NCBI RefSeq assembly: GCF_027286305.1
Contig: NZ_CP114599.1
Coordinates: 4,074,001 to 4,138,000 of the forward strand
Source of the DNA: Phenylobacterium sp. NIBR 498073
Lineage (GTDB): Bacteria > Pseudomonadota > Alphaproteobacteria > Caulobacterales > Caulobacteraceae
DNA: 64,000 nt
Direction: 5' to 3'
Part shown: positions 63,125 through 64,000 of the stretch, one piece after another
How the letters are laid out: each line of letters begins with the position of its first letter
How positions within the stretch are numbered: position 1 is the first letter of the stretch
The notes under the pieces: model-generated
Databases searched by the model: none
Seen by the model: only the letters and a program-made list of their open reading frames with translations
What the model was told of the DNA's origin: nothing
Made by a program: the position numbers and the translations under genes

Positions 63125-63176
63125 CGGCTCTGCGCGCCGACGCGCGCCCTCGTCCTGTCCGTTTCCGGAGATCCCG

Positions 63177-64000
63177 ATGCCTCCCCATCACGTCCGTCTG
63201 GCGGCCCTGCTGGCCGCAGGCGGCCTGACCTGCGCCGGCCCGGCCCTGGCCGCGCCCGCACCCGCCTTCCCCGACCTGCTGGCCGCCGCCGCCCAGGCGC
63301 CGCTGCGCGCCGAAAGCCAGGCCCAGGTCGCCGCCGCCCAGGGCCGCCTCGACCAGGCCGGCGCCTGGCGCAATCCCGAGCTGTCGCTCGACGTCGAGAA
63401 TTTCGCGGGCGAAGGCCCGATGGAAGGCCTCGACTCGGCCGAGACCACCCTGTCGTTCAGCCAGACCCTGGAACTGAGCGGCAAGCGCGGCGCACGCATC
63501 GACGGCGCACGCAAGGACCTGGCCCTGGCCCGCGCCCGCGACGCCCAGGCGCGAACCGACTACGCCGCCGCCCTGGCGGTCGCCTACGCAGAAGCCGAGG
63601 CTGCGCACCTCCGCGCCGCCCAGGCCCGCGAGCTGTTCGAGGCCGCCCAGAGCGACGCCCGCGCCGCCGAGCTACTGGTCGAGGCCGGCAAGGAGGCGCG
63701 CCTGCGCGGCCTACAGGCCCAGGCCGACGCCCAAGCCGCCCAGGCCGGGCTGGGCCAGGCGCTGGCCGCCCGCGACGCCGCCTTCGGGCGGCTCTCGGCC
63801 CAGGCAGGGTCAGGCGAGGCGTTCGACTCGCTGACCTCCAGCCTGCTGTCGGCCGACCTCGCCGCCTCCGACGCCGAGCTAGCCGCTGCGCCCGCCGACA
63901 CTCCGGCGGTGCTGGCCGCCCTGGCCGACCGCGACAGCGCCGCGGCCAAGGTGCGGGTCGAACAGCTGCAGGCCCGCCCGGACCTCACCGTCTCGGCCGG
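63177..64000 (+). CDS. TolC/CzcC-family outer-membrane efflux protein, 3' truncated
   Basis: The frame is open from ATG 63177 (GGAG 6 bases upstream) to the window end: about 274 codons. Signal peptide (about 1-24), then a CzcC-like N-terminal part with QAGAWRNPELSLDVENFAG and LSFSQTLELSGKRGARI, and long Ala-rich coiled-coil helices from about residue 100. CzcC-type channels link RND pumps such as CzcBA to the outer membrane for Co/Zn/Cd or Cu efflux. The adjacent MerR-like palindrome and His/Cys-rich protein support metal resistance; the pump genes are expected just beyond the window. Confidence 0.85.
   Translation, partial: MPPHHVRLAALLAAGGLTCAGPALAAPAPAFPDLLAAAAQAPLRAESQAQVAAAQGRLDQAGAWRNPELSLDVENFAGEGPMEGLDSAETTLSFSQTLELSGKRGARIDGARKDLALARARDAQARTDYAAALAVAYAEAEAAHLRAAQARELFEAAQSDARAAELLVEAGKEARLRGLQAQADAQAAQAGLGQALAARDAAFGRLSAQAGSGEAFDSLTSSLLSADLAASDAELAAAPADTPAVLAALADRDSAAAKVRVEQLQARPDLTVSA

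Overview
The window is very GC-rich, densely packed bacterial DNA. Gene content points to an alphaproteobacterium of the Caulobacteraceae (Caulobacter/Phenylobacterium-like): hisS-hisZ-hisG, a ScfR-type regulator, DUF4170, a SapC-family protein, large Oar-like and FecA-like TonB-dependent receptors, a ScsB-type DsbD, fatty-acid oxidation genes and a MaoC-type hydratase. This placement is inferred from the proteins; there is no rRNA or marker-gene match. I saw no tRNA, rRNA, CRISPR array, insertion sequence, integrase or prophage gene. Composition looks even throughout, so this reads as core chromosome.

Layout. 1-1919: a 5'-truncated M13 metallopeptidase, then a hairpin-rich intergenic stretch. 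2277-6064 (minus): histidine block hisS-hisZ-hisG, preceded by a short His-codon-rich leader ORF and mutually exclusive hairpins, which looks like a classical attenuator. 6115-7619 (minus): arsR-SRPBCC-GST behind a striking nested palindrome. 7662-12424 (minus): SDR, pgi and a ScsB/DsbD-like reductase. 12506-17167: small hypothetical, hot-dog protein, SapC, R-hydratase, acid phosphatase and two acetyltransferases. 17202-19087: agmatine to putrescine (aguA-aguB). 19213-24853: Oar-like TonB receptor with a possible Pho box, GT39-like glycosyltransferase, periplasmic MsrA. 24931-29034: SCOT subunits, CPA2/Kef transporter, OmpA lipoprotein. 29119-34683: 2OG-Fe(II) oxygenase, hybrid histidine kinase, double TetR regulator, ScfR regulator. 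34874-39034: DUF4170 and ydbH-ynbE-ydbL. 39105-43430: SDR, then fadJ-type multifunctional protein and thiolase (beta-oxidation). 43716-48347: CNNM/CorC protein, two envelope proteins of unknown role, SGNH esterase. 48325-52173 (minus): LLM flavin enzyme, alpha/beta hydrolase, cytochrome c, FAD sugar-lactone-type oxidase, probably one operon. 52355-53763: DUF2061, dps, SGNH esterase. 53924-57893 (minus): TonB receptor, TetR and Cys-tRNA(Pro) deacylase. 58100-60669: transsulfuration pair (CBS, CGS/CGL). 60666-62630: EF-hand protein and M20 peptidase. 62733-64000: MerR-like palindrome, His/Cys-rich exported protein and the start of a CzcC-like efflux gene.

Themes: short-chain and fatty acyl-CoA metabolism (SCOT, fadJ, thiolase, R-hydratase, ScfR), outer-membrane uptake and envelope upkeep (two TonB receptors, YdbH system, OmpA, DsbD, MsrA) and amino-acid metabolism. 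The most notable signals are regulatory: the his attenuator, the arsR nested palindrome, a Pho-box-like repeat, the ScfR upstream repeats, a MerR-type operator before metal efflux genes, and a 39-bp duplication of the thiolase 3' end around a hairpin. Many genes start at GTG or TTG with good Shine-Dalgarno sequences or stop/start overlaps, and the starts given here use that.
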